From positions 186,001-250,000 of the forward strand of contig NZ_JAFEMB010000004.1 of NCBI RefSeq assembly GCF_016892705.1: a stretch of 64,000 nt of DNA, written 5' to 3'. This DNA comes from Microvirga pudoricolor (lineage in GTDB: Bacteria > Pseudomonadota > Alphaproteobacteria > Rhizobiales > Beijerinckiaceae). The translations under genes were made by a program, and so were the position numbers. The notes beneath the pieces are model-generated. The model had not been told where the DNA came from, ran no database searches, and worked only from the letters and a program-made list of their open reading frames with translations. Positions 7,055 through 15,180 of the stretch are shown here, in pieces (the first letter of the stretch is position 1; each line of letters starts with the position of its first letter).

Positions 7055-8188
7055 ATGGCGGACAAGTCATATCCTGACGCAAGCTTTGCTCCTTTCGCGT
7101 TCCTCTTCAAGCCCTCTGTCCTATGGCTCGTGATCCTTGCGCCGGTCGCTGCCATTCTCGATCACGCTGGCCACGTGCCGGCCGGCGTGATTTTCTTCTG
7201 TGCCGCCTTGGCCATTGTACCATTCGCCAAGCTGATCGTTCAGGGAACCGAGCAGGTCGCCGTCCACACAGGCGCCACCATTGGTGGCTTGCTAAACGCC
7301 ACTTTCGGCAACCTTCCGGAGCTGATTATCGCCATGGTGGCTCTTCGCGCGGGGCTGCTCGAGATGGTGCGCGCCTCCATCGTTGGTGCGTTGCTCGCCA
7401 ACCTTCTGGTGGCTCTTGGCTTCTCATTTCTGCTCGGCGGCCTGCGTCATCACAGCCAGGAATATAACCCAAACGCGGTCCGGACCTACGCGTCGACGAT
7501 GGTCTTGGCCTGGATCGGCCTGGCGCTGCCGAGCGCGTTCCACCGCGCCCTGGAGTCCGAGCCTCACCTCGGCGTGCATTCAACGCTGGATCTCGTTGTT
7601 GCCGTCGTCTTGCTTGGTCTCTATGGTCTTTTCCTGCTCTACTCGCTGCGAACCCATCCCGAGACTTTTACCGAGCTGAACGCGCCCATAATGGACGAAG
7701 GAGCTACGGCACACACCAGCCTTGGATGGGGGGTCACGACACTGCTGCTCGCCTCTTTGGGCGCAGCGTGGATGAGCGAGATCCTCGTTGGCGCCGCCGA
7801 GCAGGCGGGGCGCTCGCTCGGGATGTCCCAGATGTTCATGGGAGTGATCGTGCTGGCACTGGTGGGGAGCGCGGCCGAATCCGGGTCTGCCATCGCCATG
7901 GGCAGAGCCAACCGTCCCGACCTGAGCATCGGCATCGCCCTGGGGAGCTGCGTTCAAATCGCGCTCTTCGTCGCTCCCATTCTAGTGCTGATCGCGCCTG
8001 CCATGGGGCAGCCTCAGTTCCGGCTGGTTTTCTCTCAGGCCGAGATGTGGATGTTGTTCGGGGCGATACTTCTTGGAGCAACCGTTGCGGCCACGGGCCG
8101 GTCCAACTGGTTCAAGGGAGCCCAACTGCTCGCCCTGTATCTCATCATCGCGACGATCCTTTACCTCATTCCAACCGCCACGCCGTAG
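7055..8188 (+). CDS. cax: Ca2+/H+ antiporter of the CaCA (Cax) family
   Basis: A 377-residue membrane protein with about 11 hydrophobic segments in two homologous halves. The first alpha-repeat signature is visible as GATIGGLLNATFGNLPELI and the second as VGSAAESGSAIAMG around residues 270-285. In CaCA exchangers the acidic residue in each repeat lines the cation pathway. Length fits bacterial Cax proteins. It would export Ca2+ (or similar cations) across the inner membrane in exchange for protons. The ATG follows GGTGGGAGGTC. The next gene, a K+-channel-like protein, starts 11 bp after the stop, so the two are probably co-transcribed and may work together in cation balance. Confidence 0.9.
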   Translation: MADKSYPDASFAPFAFLFKPSVLWLVILAPVAAILDHAGHVPAGVIFFCAALAIVPFAKLIVQGTEQVAVHTGATIGGLLNATFGNLPELIIAMVALRAGLLEMVRASIVGALLANLLVALGFSFLLGGLRHHSQEYNPNAVRTYASTMVLAWIGLALPSAFHRALESEPHLGVHSTLDLVVAVVLLGLYGLFLLYSLRTHPETFTELNAPIMDEGATAHTSLGWGVTTLLLASLGAAWMSEILVGAAEQAGRSLGMSQMFMGVIVLALVGSAAESGSAIAMGRANRPDLSIGIALGSCVQIALFVAPILVLIAPAMGQPQFRLVFSQAEMWMLFGAILLGATVAATGRSNWFKGAQLLALYLIIATILYLIPTATP

Positions 8189-8198
8189 AAAGCTTCTC

Positions 8199-8633
8199 AT
8201 GCTGCGACAGCTTCTCCTCGGGGGTGCCGTGAGTTTGGGCAACATCGCCATCCATGCCACCGTAATGGCTACGCTTGTGAGCGTTGCCCGACACGCTCTC
8301 AGGTGGGGACACAACCGGCTCCCAGCTTGGCTCGCTGCCGTCATGGTTGCGACGGTCGGGGTGCTGATGATGGCTCATGTCGCCGAGGTGCTGGTGTGGT
8401 CGCTCGCATACGCACTCCTGGACGCCGCTCCGGTCGGGACCGATGTCGTCTATTTTGCCTTCGTCAACTACACCACGCTCGGCTACGGTGATGTCCTGCC
8501 GGTCGAGCGTTGGCGTCTGCTCGGCCCGCTGGCAGCCATGAACGGCGTGCTCCTGTTCGGCTGGTCGACGGCGGTGATCTTTGAGGTTTTGAGGCAAGCC
8601 ATGCGGTTGCGTGACCACAAGGGCAAGGCGTAA
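8199..8633 (+). CDS. small potassium-channel-like pore protein
   Basis: A 144-residue inner-membrane protein with hydrophobic segments near residues 12-32, 43-72 and 108-131. The selectivity-filter motif TTLGYGD at residues 92-98 lies before the last segment, matching the ion-channel-2 domain. Unlike full KcsA/Kch channels it has an extra N-terminal helix, and there is no cytoplasmic RCK domain. Four copies would be needed to form a pore. The start is set at MLRQLLLGG; the longer open frame overlaps the exchanger gene and begins with non-membrane sequence. The ribosome-binding site is weak (GAAAG). Translational coupling to the upstream exchanger gene is likely. Confidence 0.8.
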   Translation: MLRQLLLGGAVSLGNIAIHATVMATLVSVARHALRWGHNRLPAWLAAVMVATVGVLMMAHVAEVLVWSLAYALLDAAPVGTDVVYFAFVNYTTLGYGDVLPVERWRLLGPLAAMNGVLLFGWSTAVIFEVLRQAMRLRDHKGKA

Positions 8634-8686
8634 GCGGCGGAAGACAGAGAACTGCGTTCGATCTCGACAGGCCTGCTCAGACCCCT

Positions 8687-10492
8687 TCATGCCGTTTCTT
8701 GATGGCGCAGGACTGCCGTGTCGATCGTGGGGAAGAATCGGGTCTCGCCGAACCGATCGAACAGCCCAAACCGCCTCAGCTTGTCCTTGACCGGATCTTT
8801 CAATTCCGCGAAGCGAAGCTCGATGCCTTGCGCCAGCAAGGTCTCGTCAAGATCGGCCAGGGCATCGGCTGCTGTCACGTCGATACTTGTGACGGGAGCA
8901 GCGGCGACGACTACGCAACGAACCGGTGTCGGTGATTCTGCTACAGCGGCAAGGACGCGCCCGCGGAACAGTTCAGCATTGGCAAAAAACAACGGTGCGT
9001 CCCAGCGGAACAGGACCAGGCCAGGAACCCGACGGGCCTTCGGGTAGCGCGTGACATCGTGATAACCCTCGACGCCGTCCGGACGTCCCAGGATGGCGGA
9101 GTACGGGCGCCATCCGTCCCACAGGAACTCGATGACGGCGATCACGACCGCCAGGCCGATCCCGGGAATGGCGCCGAACACGGCCACACCGGCCAGACAC
9201 GCTATCGACAGACAGAACTCCCAACGCTGGATTCGATAGATCCGTCCGAGGTCACCGAACTCGAACAGCCCAACAGCCGACGCGATGACGACGGCGGCGA
9301 GAGCGGCGGTCGGCAAGTTTTGCAACAGATTGGGAGACACCAGCAACAGCAGGCCGATGGCTAGTGCGCCAACGACGCCCGTGAGCTGCGTGCGCGCTCC
9401 GGCAGCCTCGGCGACGGGCGTGCGCGAGCTGCTGCTGCTGATTGGGAAGCCCTGGAAAAACCCTGTTGCCATGTTGGCTGCTCCGAGCCCTACCATCTCT
9501 TGGTTAGGATCAACTGCGGAACGCGTCCTTGCAGCGTAGGCGCGGGAGAGCACACTGGTATCGGCGAACGAAACCATGGCGACGGCACAGCCTCCGATCA
9601 GCACTGGAACAATGTCGCCGATCTCGATCCAGGGGACAGCGAAACGGGGCAGGCCCTGGGGCAGGGAGCCGAGTACCGAGACCTCGTGGCGCTCAGCGAG
9701 GTCGAAGGCGCGGACGAGAACCGTGGCGCCGACGACGGCAACCAAAATGCCGGGTACGCGCCGGTTTCCCCGCAGCATCAGGATCGTTGCCAGGGTTCCC
9801 AAACCGACGGCCAGCGCTATCCAGTTCGTCCGGCCGGCGATCACGGCCCTGCCGATAGCCAGCAGGTCCTGCAACGGTCCTGTGCTCTCGATCGAAAAGC
9901 CGAATAGCTTGGGGAGTTGGCTGATCAGGACGGTCAGGGCGATGCCGTTCATGTAGCCATAGCGGATCGGCTTTGAGAGGAGTTCGGTCACGAAGCCAAG
10001 GCGTGCCAGGCCGGCCAGGATCAGGATCGTACCTGAAACGAGCGCCATCATCGCACCCAGGGCGATGGCGCGCTGCGGATCGCCGGCCGACAACGGGAGC
10101 ACAACGCCGAGGATGACGACCGCGAGAGCCGAGTCCGGACCTAGAACGAGAATCCGGCTCGGCCCGAACACGGCATAAACCAGCAACGGGACGATCGTGG
10201 CGTAAAGGCCGCAAATGCCCGGCAGGCCCGATGCGACGGCATAGGCGATGCCGACCGGGACAAGCATGGTTGCCAGCACTAGGCCGGCTATAACATCATG
10301 GCTCAGCCATGCGACCTGATATCGGAAGAGGGTGGTGAGCCCGGGCATCCAGCGCAACCATTTGGGCTCATGGCTTGCCCCAGAGGCGAGCGAGGCCCCT
10401 TCGTAGTCGCGGATGCTTCGAGCGTCATGTCCGCCCACCTCACCCTCATTCGGTTGAGAGCGAGGTGGACTCGTTGAGTGCGTGCTGGCCAT
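8687..10492 (-). CDS. SulP-family anion transporter with STAS domain
   Basis: A 601-residue transporter. Residues about 50-430 contain the SulP membrane core, opening with the typical ATMLVPVGIAYAVASGLPG stretch and including the QGFPISSSSSRTPVAEAAGA region. Residues about 455-575 form a STAS regulatory domain (VLFRWDAPLFFANAELF, then VVVAAAPVTSIDVTAADAL). SulP proteins move sulfate, bicarbonate or dicarboxylates with H+ or Na+; the substrate cannot be read from sequence. I start at MASTHSTSP (10492) because GGAGTG sits five bases upstream; an open frame extends to 10585. A tandem activator element lies far upstream at 10848-10886. Confidence 0.88.
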   Translation of the reverse strand: MASTHSTSPPRSQPNEGEVGGHDARSIRDYEGASLASGASHEPKWLRWMPGLTTLFRYQVAWLSHDVIAGLVLATMLVPVGIAYAVASGLPGICGLYATIVPLLVYAVFGPSRILVLGPDSALAVVILGVVLPLSAGDPQRAIALGAMMALVSGTILILAGLARLGFVTELLSKPIRYGYMNGIALTVLISQLPKLFGFSIESTGPLQDLLAIGRAVIAGRTNWIALAVGLGTLATILMLRGNRRVPGILVAVVGATVLVRAFDLAERHEVSVLGSLPQGLPRFAVPWIEIGDIVPVLIGGCAVAMVSFADTSVLSRAYAARTRSAVDPNQEMVGLGAANMATGFFQGFPISSSSSRTPVAEAAGARTQLTGVVGALAIGLLLLVSPNLLQNLPTAALAAVVIASAVGLFEFGDLGRIYRIQRWEFCLSIACLAGVAVFGAIPGIGLAVVIAVIEFLWDGWRPYSAILGRPDGVEGYHDVTRYPKARRVPGLVLFRWDAPLFFANAELFRGRVLAAVAESPTPVRCVVVAAAPVTSIDVTAADALADLDETLLAQGIELRFAELKDPVKDKLRRFGLFDRFGETRFFPTIDTAVLRHQETA

Positions 10493-10847
10493 GACCACAC
10501 TCCGGTTTGCCGTCATCGTCGCCCGCGATACCGTCCCGAACGGGAATGCCTTGACGGCAGCTTGGCCTTGACCACCAGCCGGCACCTATTCGCTGTCTGC
10601 CCGCTCGGCAGTTTGACGGTCCCCGTTCCATAGAGGGCTTGGCCGGCATGTGCGCAATCAAAGGTCCGACACATGTTGTCGGGCAAAACGATGGGCCGTG
10701 GCCTGCTGCAGAGTGTGGGGTACGTCCTATTCACCCGATACGGCCTACTTGCGCTTCGGATATTGAGAGACCTAGACCGAAAGGTGCCCCATCATGGCGA
10801 GTGGCAGACACCGGTTAGGCTTCAGTATGCATAAACACCATGCCATC
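10493..10847 (-). other. long leader or intergenic region upstream of the SulP gene
   Basis: This stretch has no supported gene. If the -10-like CATACT (10824-10829, minus strand) next to the activator element is used, the SulP messenger would carry a leader of about 320 bases. Degenerate pieces of the activator element (for example GCTCGGCAGTTTGACGGT at 10603-10620) occur inside it. Short minus-strand frames here lack ribosome-binding sites. Confidence 0.4.
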
Positions 10848-10886
10848 GCTTGACCGAACATGACTGCGGCTTGGCATTTTGGGACA
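10848..10886 (-). promoter_or_regulatory. tandem activator site upstream of the SulP gene
   Basis: GCTTGACCGAACATGACT (10848-10865) and GCTTGGCATTTTGGGACA (10869-10886) lie exactly 21 bp apart and in the same orientation relative to the minus-strand gene as the sites at 2129 and 5409. CATACT (10824-10829, minus strand) begins 19 bases past the proximal copy, the same spacing as at the other two minus-strand promoters. Confidence 0.65.
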
Positions 10887-11066
10887 AGTCTCGCCATGAC
10901 GTCTCTCGGAAGGGTTCATCTTAGGATTCGCCCAGCGTCCCCGTTCCTGTGGTCGTCTACACCTTTGAGATGATCTTCAAGCTGACTGTTGCAGGGCGCA
11001 CTTGCCCTTGAGCGCTGGAGTAATCAACCGACCAACGCGCACAGAAGGGACCCTAAAAACACGATC

Positions 11067-11783
11067 TTAAGGAATCGCCGCAGACCTGATCAAGGCAACA
11101 ACGGCCTGACGCGTGTGGTCGAGGTGGTCTGCGAGCAATTCGAGACAGGCAGGGTCTCGCGCAATCACCAGATCCATCAGGCGTCGATGCTCCGCCACAA
11201 TATCTCGCCCAATCTTTGCCTGGTCCGATCCCGCTAGACGCAGCGCGCGATAGCGCTCCGTCTGGTCGACCATCTGATTGATGAGGCGAAGCAAACGAGG
11301 GGAGGGCGCCGCGGAGACGAGGCTTGTGTGAAAAGATCGGTGACGTTTCTCCCACTCGCTCACGGCGTGTCCCTGATCTTCATTTCGATCCGGCAGCGGA
11401 GCCTTCTCCATGCGGTGCCCCGCTGCCAGAATGGCCCCTTCCCAATTGTCGTCGCCATGAATGATCGCCAGCGCCAGCGCTTCGCGCTCAAGCGCGATGC
11501 GGATGCGGTAGACGTCCTCCACGTCGTTGACCGAGAACGAGGGCACACGCACGCCACGGTGGCTCGTGGCCTCCAGAAACTGCTCCCCAACCAAACGGGC
11601 CACAGCCTCCCGAAGTGGACTGACCCCACAATGATAGCGTTCGAGGAGGTCTCGCGTCAGGAGCGCCGAGCCGGCCGTGAGAGCCCCGGCTAGGATGTCG
11701 GACTTCAAGGCCCCATACACTTGCTCCGCCAGTGTTCGTCCTGGCGGCGAAGGGTTGGAGAGGGAGATCATACTGTCACTCAT
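11067..11783 (-). CDS. GntR-family (FCD) transcriptional regulator
   Basis: A 238-residue regulator. Residues about 15-82 form the winged helix (TLAEQVYGALKSDIL, then SPLREAVARLVGEQFLE). Residues about 95-225 form an all-helical FCD ligand domain with the usual metal-ligand histidines in FHTSLV, EHRRLMD and HLDHTR. FCD regulators usually sense carboxylates or sugar acids and repress a neighbouring catabolic operon. The start at MSDSMISLS is chosen because earlier sequence lies in the AT-rich divergent promoter and is not protein-like; MISLSNPS at 11771 is an alternative. It is divergent from the FAH hydrolase/SDR/TRAP operon, its likely target. Confidence 0.88.
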   Translation of the reverse strand: MSDSMISLSNPSPPGRTLAEQVYGALKSDILAGALTAGSALLTRDLLERYHCGVSPLREAVARLVGEQFLEATSHRGVRVPSFSVNDVEDVYRIRIALEREALALAIIHGDDNWEGAILAAGHRMEKAPLPDRNEDQGHAVSEWEKRHRSFHTSLVSAAPSPRLLRLINQMVDQTERYRALRLAGSDQAKIGRDIVAEHRRLMDLVIARDPACLELLADHLDHTRQAVVALIRSAAIP

Positions 11784-11911
11784 GCATAGCGCATAACAGG
11801 TTTCGGATAAGTTGTCTCTATTCCAAAATTTTTCCATTTTCCAAAATATTGACAGGTTCGGAAATAGCGGCCATCGTGGTGATGACAGGATTATGAAGGG
11901 TGGGGCAGCAG
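11784..11911. promoter_or_regulatory. divergent promoter region, GntR gene versus FAH-SDR-TRAP operon
   Basis: A notably AT-rich 128-bp region. It contains a direct repeat of TTCCAAAAT at 11821 and 11839 (18 bp apart), a looser repeat ACAGGTTTCGGA / ACAGGTTCGGA at 11796 and 11852, and a plus-strand TTGACA at 11849-11854. One of these repeats is probably the operator of the flanking GntR protein; I cannot say which. Confidence 0.5.
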
Positions 11912-12808
11912 ATGTGGGCACTGGCAACAGCCCAACTCGATGGCAAGCCAACAGCATGCCTCGTGCGGGATGAGAATTTATACCCGCTCGCATCCCTGGC
12001 AGCGGAGGCTGGCATCACACTGCCGACAACAGTGGCGGGACTGTTCGAGGATTGGACCGCCAACGAACGACTGCTGCAGCGCCTAGGGAATACCACCGTC
12101 ACTCCGTTTGCCGTGAATGAGGCTGAACTGAAGGCACCACTGCTCTATCCCGGTAAGATTCTCTGTGCGGGTGCCAACTACTATGACCACATGGCCGAGA
12201 TGGGCTTCCCGGGAACCACGAAAGAGAGCCAACGGCTCTTCTTTTTCATGAAGCCACCGAGGAATGCCGTTGTCGGTCCCGGTCCTACGGTACTGATGCC
12301 CCGGGGCACGAAAGCCTTCGATTGGGAAGTCGAGTTGGCTGTTGTTATCGGCCGAACGGCGCGCCACGTCTCGCCTGAAGACGCTCTAGGTCATGTGGCC
12401 GGCTACACGGTCGCCCTCGATTTATCCGCTCGCGACTTCAATCGGGCGCCCGAGCAATTCTACAAGCTTGATTGGGTTGCCGGAAAGGCGAATGATACCT
12501 GCTGCCCCCTTGGTCCATGGATCGTACCGGCCTCAACCTTTCCCGATCCCCAAAAGGCCCGCCTGAGGCTCTCGGTGAATGGAGAGCTCAAACAGGACGG
12601 GGACGCCGGTCAGATGATCTTCTCCGTTGCGGAGCAAATCTCACGCGCATCGGAAATTATGACGCTCGACCCAGGAGATGTCCTTTTGACAGGAACGCCC
12701 GCCGGTGTCGGCGTGCCCAAACAAACCTTCCTCAAGGTGGGAGACCGGATCGACGCTGAAATCGGCGGGATCGGCCTCCTCTCCGTAACCATTGCGGGCG
12801 AGGCTTAG
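11912..12808 (+). CDS. fumarylacetoacetate hydrolase (FAH) family protein
   Basis: A 298-residue enzyme. The C-terminal FAH domain covers residues about 75-295. The acidic metal ligands are visible in FDWEVELAVVIG and in VALDLSARDF, followed by the GKANDTCCPLGPWIV segment and the LTGTPAGVG motif near the C-terminus. Family members cleave or hydrate diketo acids, for example acylpyruvates or 2,4-diketo-3-deoxy sugar acids, in the cytoplasm. The start is set at ATG 11912 (MWALATAQ) with AGGGTGGGG upstream; a GTG at 11900 is an alternative. The next gene starts five bases after the stop, and the operon continues into an SDR and a TRAP transporter. This suggests a sugar-acid or keto-acid pathway. 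Confidence 0.85.
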   Translation: MWALATAQLDGKPTACLVRDENLYPLASLAAEAGITLPTTVAGLFEDWTANERLLQRLGNTTVTPFAVNEAELKAPLLYPGKILCAGANYYDHMAEMGFPGTTKESQRLFFFMKPPRNAVVGPGPTVLMPRGTKAFDWEVELAVVIGRTARHVSPEDALGHVAGYTVALDLSARDFNRAPEQFYKLDWVAGKANDTCCPLGPWIVPASTFPDPQKARLRLSVNGELKQDGDAGQMIFSVAEQISRASEIMTLDPGDVLLTGTPAGVGVPKQTFLKVGDRIDAEIGGIGLLSVTIAGEA

Positions 12809-12813
12809 CGCCC

Positions 12814-13536
12814 ATGTCGAGCGCGCCACTCGCCTTTGTCACGGGAGGGGCGTCCGGGATCGGGCTGGCAACGGTGAAGCGCCTGGCGGAGGACGGCTAT
12901 CATGTCGTCGCAGTCGATTGTCATCGGGAGCGCCTCGATGCGTTGGCCTCATCCTCCAACGACGCCATCACGCCGTGCCTGCTCGACATTACGGATCGAA
13001 GGGCCGTCGCCTCGGCCATTGCTGCCCTGCCGAGGATCGATGCACTGGTTTGCGTCGCCGGGATCTATCAGCCGCGTCGATGGGATGAAATCTCCGATAA
13101 CGACTTTCAGCTCATGCTGAACGTCAATCTACTCGGAACGTTCATTCCGATGCAGGAGGCCGCCCGTCGCATGACGCCGGGCTCCCGCATCGTGACTGTT
13201 TCGTCGCGAGCCGCCATTGGCGGCATCGGGTTTGCCCATTACGTTGCTTCCAAGGCGGCCATCATCGGGCTGACGCGTGCACTCGCCATGGAGTTGAAGG
13301 AGCGCCAAATATCGGTCAACTCGGTCGCTCCAGGCTTCACGGACACGCCCATGACCCGCAGCATGCCCGAGGACCAGTACGCCGCCGCCCAAGCCCTTGA
13401 ACCGACGGGGAAGGCTGCGGATCCTGCCGACATCGCTGAAGTGATCGCTTTCTTGGCTGCGCCCTCGACACGCTTCATCACGGGTCAGACAATCTTTGTC
13501 GATGGCGGGAAATCGCTCGGAGGACTTGCAATCTGA
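12814..13536 (+). CDS. short-chain dehydrogenase/reductase (classical SDR)
   Basis: A 240-residue classical SDR. The NAD(P)-binding motif is VTGGASGIG at residues 9-17. The catalytic Ser lies in TVSSRAAIGG, the Tyr-Lys pair in HYVASKAAI, and the C-terminal TGQTIFVDGGKSLGG is typical. The residue after the second beta-strand is acidic (VAVDCHRE), which favours NAD over NADP. It probably oxidises a hydroxyl group on the substrate imported by the TRAP system encoded downstream. It starts five bases after the FAH gene, so the two are translationally close. Confidence 0.9.
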   Translation: MSSAPLAFVTGGASGIGLATVKRLAEDGYHVVAVDCHRERLDALASSSNDAITPCLLDITDRRAVASAIAALPRIDALVCVAGIYQPRRWDEISDNDFQLMLNVNLLGTFIPMQEAARRMTPGSRIVTVSSRAAIGGIGFAHYVASKAAIIGLTRALAMELKERQISVNSVAPGFTDTPMTRSMPEDQYAAAQALEPTGKAADPADIAEVIAFLAAPSTRFITGQTIFVDGGKSLGGLAI

Positions 13537-13615
13537 AGAATGTGGCCGGCGACCGGGCGAAGAACTCTGGCGCCATTCGTTCCAAAATGCAGCAACACCA
13601 TCCAGAGGACGAACA

Positions 13616-14596
13616 ATGAACGCGCGTCATGTCATTCTTGCCTTGAGCCTTATCGTGGGTTTCACGGGCACTGCGACGGCTCAAACCCAACTCCGCATCT
13701 CAACCGCGGCCCCGGAGGTCAGCCCTCTGACCGACGCCTTCCGCCACATCAAGCAGCGGATGGAAACGGCCCACCCGGGACAGGTCGCTGTGTCGGTGCA
13801 TCCTGCGTCCACCCTCTTCAGACAGGGGACCGAACTTCCCGCCATGCAGCGCGGCAACCTTGAGATGGCGTCACCTGTCACCTTTGAAATTGAAGGTCAG
13901 CTGCCAGAGTACGGTGTTCTCAGTGCCGGTTATGTCTTCCGCAGCCCGGAACACATGCTCAGGGTCTTCAACAGCCCGATCGGCGAGGAGTTCTACGCCA
14001 AGGTCGCCGACAAAATGGACCTGATCATTCTCGACACAGGATACCTCGGCACTAGGTCCGTCGGCCTGCGGATGGCCAAGAACGTCAAGAGCCCGGACGA
14101 TTTCAGCGGTGTCAAGCTGCGCATGCCGCCCGGGCCTGCCTTCCAGACACTGGCCCGTGCGATGAAGCTGACGCCCGTCGCGATGCCGATCACAGAGGTC
14201 TATCTCGGCCTCAAGACTGGATCGATCGACGGCCAAGACAATCCGCCCGGCCTGACACGCGACTGGAAATTTGATGAGGTTACCAAGGAGATGGTCCTCA
14301 CCAAGCACTCAGTTCAGCCCGTATTCTTTTCGATCTCCAAGGCCGCTTTCAACAAGCTGACGCCTGAGCAGCAGGGCACGCTTCGGGCAGCCGCCAAGGA
14401 GGCCGCCGCCATGCAGGTCAAGAATACGCTTGCCGATGAGCAGATAGCCCTCGCAAAGTTCAAACAAGGCGGAATGGTCATCAGTGAGCCGGATCTTGCT
14501 CCCTTCCGCGCGAGTGCGTCAAAGCTTTACGCCGATGAGGGCTTCGAACAAAAGTGGCAGCCAGGCCTCAAGGCGAAGATCGAAGCTGTTCAATGA
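13616..14596 (+). CDS. dctP: TRAP transporter substrate-binding protein (DctP family)
   Basis: A 326-residue periplasmic binding protein with signal peptide MNARHVILALSLIVGFTGTA ending TAQT. The DctP fold is recognisable from KLRMPPGPAFQTLARAMKL and EVYLGLKTGSIDGQDNPP; the Arg in the first segment is the usual carboxylate-binding residue. It should capture an organic acid and hand it to the DctQM membrane proteins encoded next. GAGGACGAAC precedes the ATG. The open frame upstream of 13616 overlaps the SDR end and is not signal-peptide-like. Ligand unknown; the neighbouring FAH/SDR enzymes suggest a hydroxy or keto acid. Confidence 0.9.
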   Translation: MNARHVILALSLIVGFTGTATAQTQLRISTAAPEVSPLTDAFRHIKQRMETAHPGQVAVSVHPASTLFRQGTELPAMQRGNLEMASPVTFEIEGQLPEYGVLSAGYVFRSPEHMLRVFNSPIGEEFYAKVADKMDLIILDTGYLGTRSVGLRMAKNVKSPDDFSGVKLRMPPGPAFQTLARAMKLTPVAMPITEVYLGLKTGSIDGQDNPPGLTRDWKFDEVTKEMVLTKHSVQPVFFSISKAAFNKLTPEQQGTLRAAAKEAAAMQVKNTLADEQIALAKFKQGGMVISEPDLAPFRASASKLYADEGFEQKWQPGLKAKIEAVQ

Positions 14597-14643
14597 CGGG
14601 AGAGGTGTCAAGGGGCCCTCCCGGTTTGGCTAAGGAGCGAACG

Positions 14644-15177
14644 ATGGCTGCCGTGGGTGCAACGAACTTGCTCAAGCGATTGCACCGCATTGCCGAGATT
14701 ATCTCAGGACTGATGTTCGCTGGGATCTTCGTGGTCTTTCTGCTCGGGATCGTCATGCGGTACGTGTTCTCACGGCCGCTGATGTGGGGCGATGAGGTGG
14801 CGATCATCATCATGCTTTGGTGCACGCTCCTGACAGACGCCTTCGTTGTCCGATCAAAAGACCACGTGGCCTTTGATGTCGTCTGGGACCTCGCGCCAGC
14901 GCGGGGCCGGAGAGCTATCGGCATTCTGGGTTCGGGGCTGTTTGCCCTCATCCTCCTGTGCGCGCTGCCTACCATATTCGACTACATTCTCTTTCTGTGG
15001 CGGGAGAGAACTGACGTTCTGGAGTGGAGGCTTGATATCGTCTTCTCCTGCTTTGGAGTTTACATGGTCATGGTTGTCGTCCGCCTTGTGGCGAAACTGG
15101 TTGAATTCAGCGGAAGGCATTGGCGGGAGCACGTTGAAGCCGATAGCGGGCCCAGTACTGAGAATATTGTGGGTTGA
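14644..15177 (+). CDS. dctQ: TRAP transporter small permease (DctQ family)
   Basis: A 177-residue membrane protein with four hydrophobic segments (about residues 17-38, 50-70, 90-112, 133-153). The DctQ-typical VMRYVFSRPLMWGDEVAII lies between the first and second segment. A strong AAGGAG ribosome-binding site fixes the start at MAAVGATN. It lies 47 bp after the binding-protein gene and three bases before the large permease gene. It bridges binding protein and large permease in the inner membrane. Confidence 0.9.
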   Translation: MAAVGATNLLKRLHRIAEIISGLMFAGIFVVFLLGIVMRYVFSRPLMWGDEVAIIIMLWCTLLTDAFVVRSKDHVAFDVVWDLAPARGRRAIGILGSGLFALILLCALPTIFDYILFLWRERTDVLEWRLDIVFSCFGVYMVMVVVRLVAKLVEFSGRHWREHVEADSGPSTENIVG

Positions 15178-15180
15178 GAC

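Noticed and set aside
10513..10734. 73-codon minus-strand frame in the SulP leader
   Set aside because: No ribosome-binding site, no recognisable domain, and a basic composition like other shadow frames.
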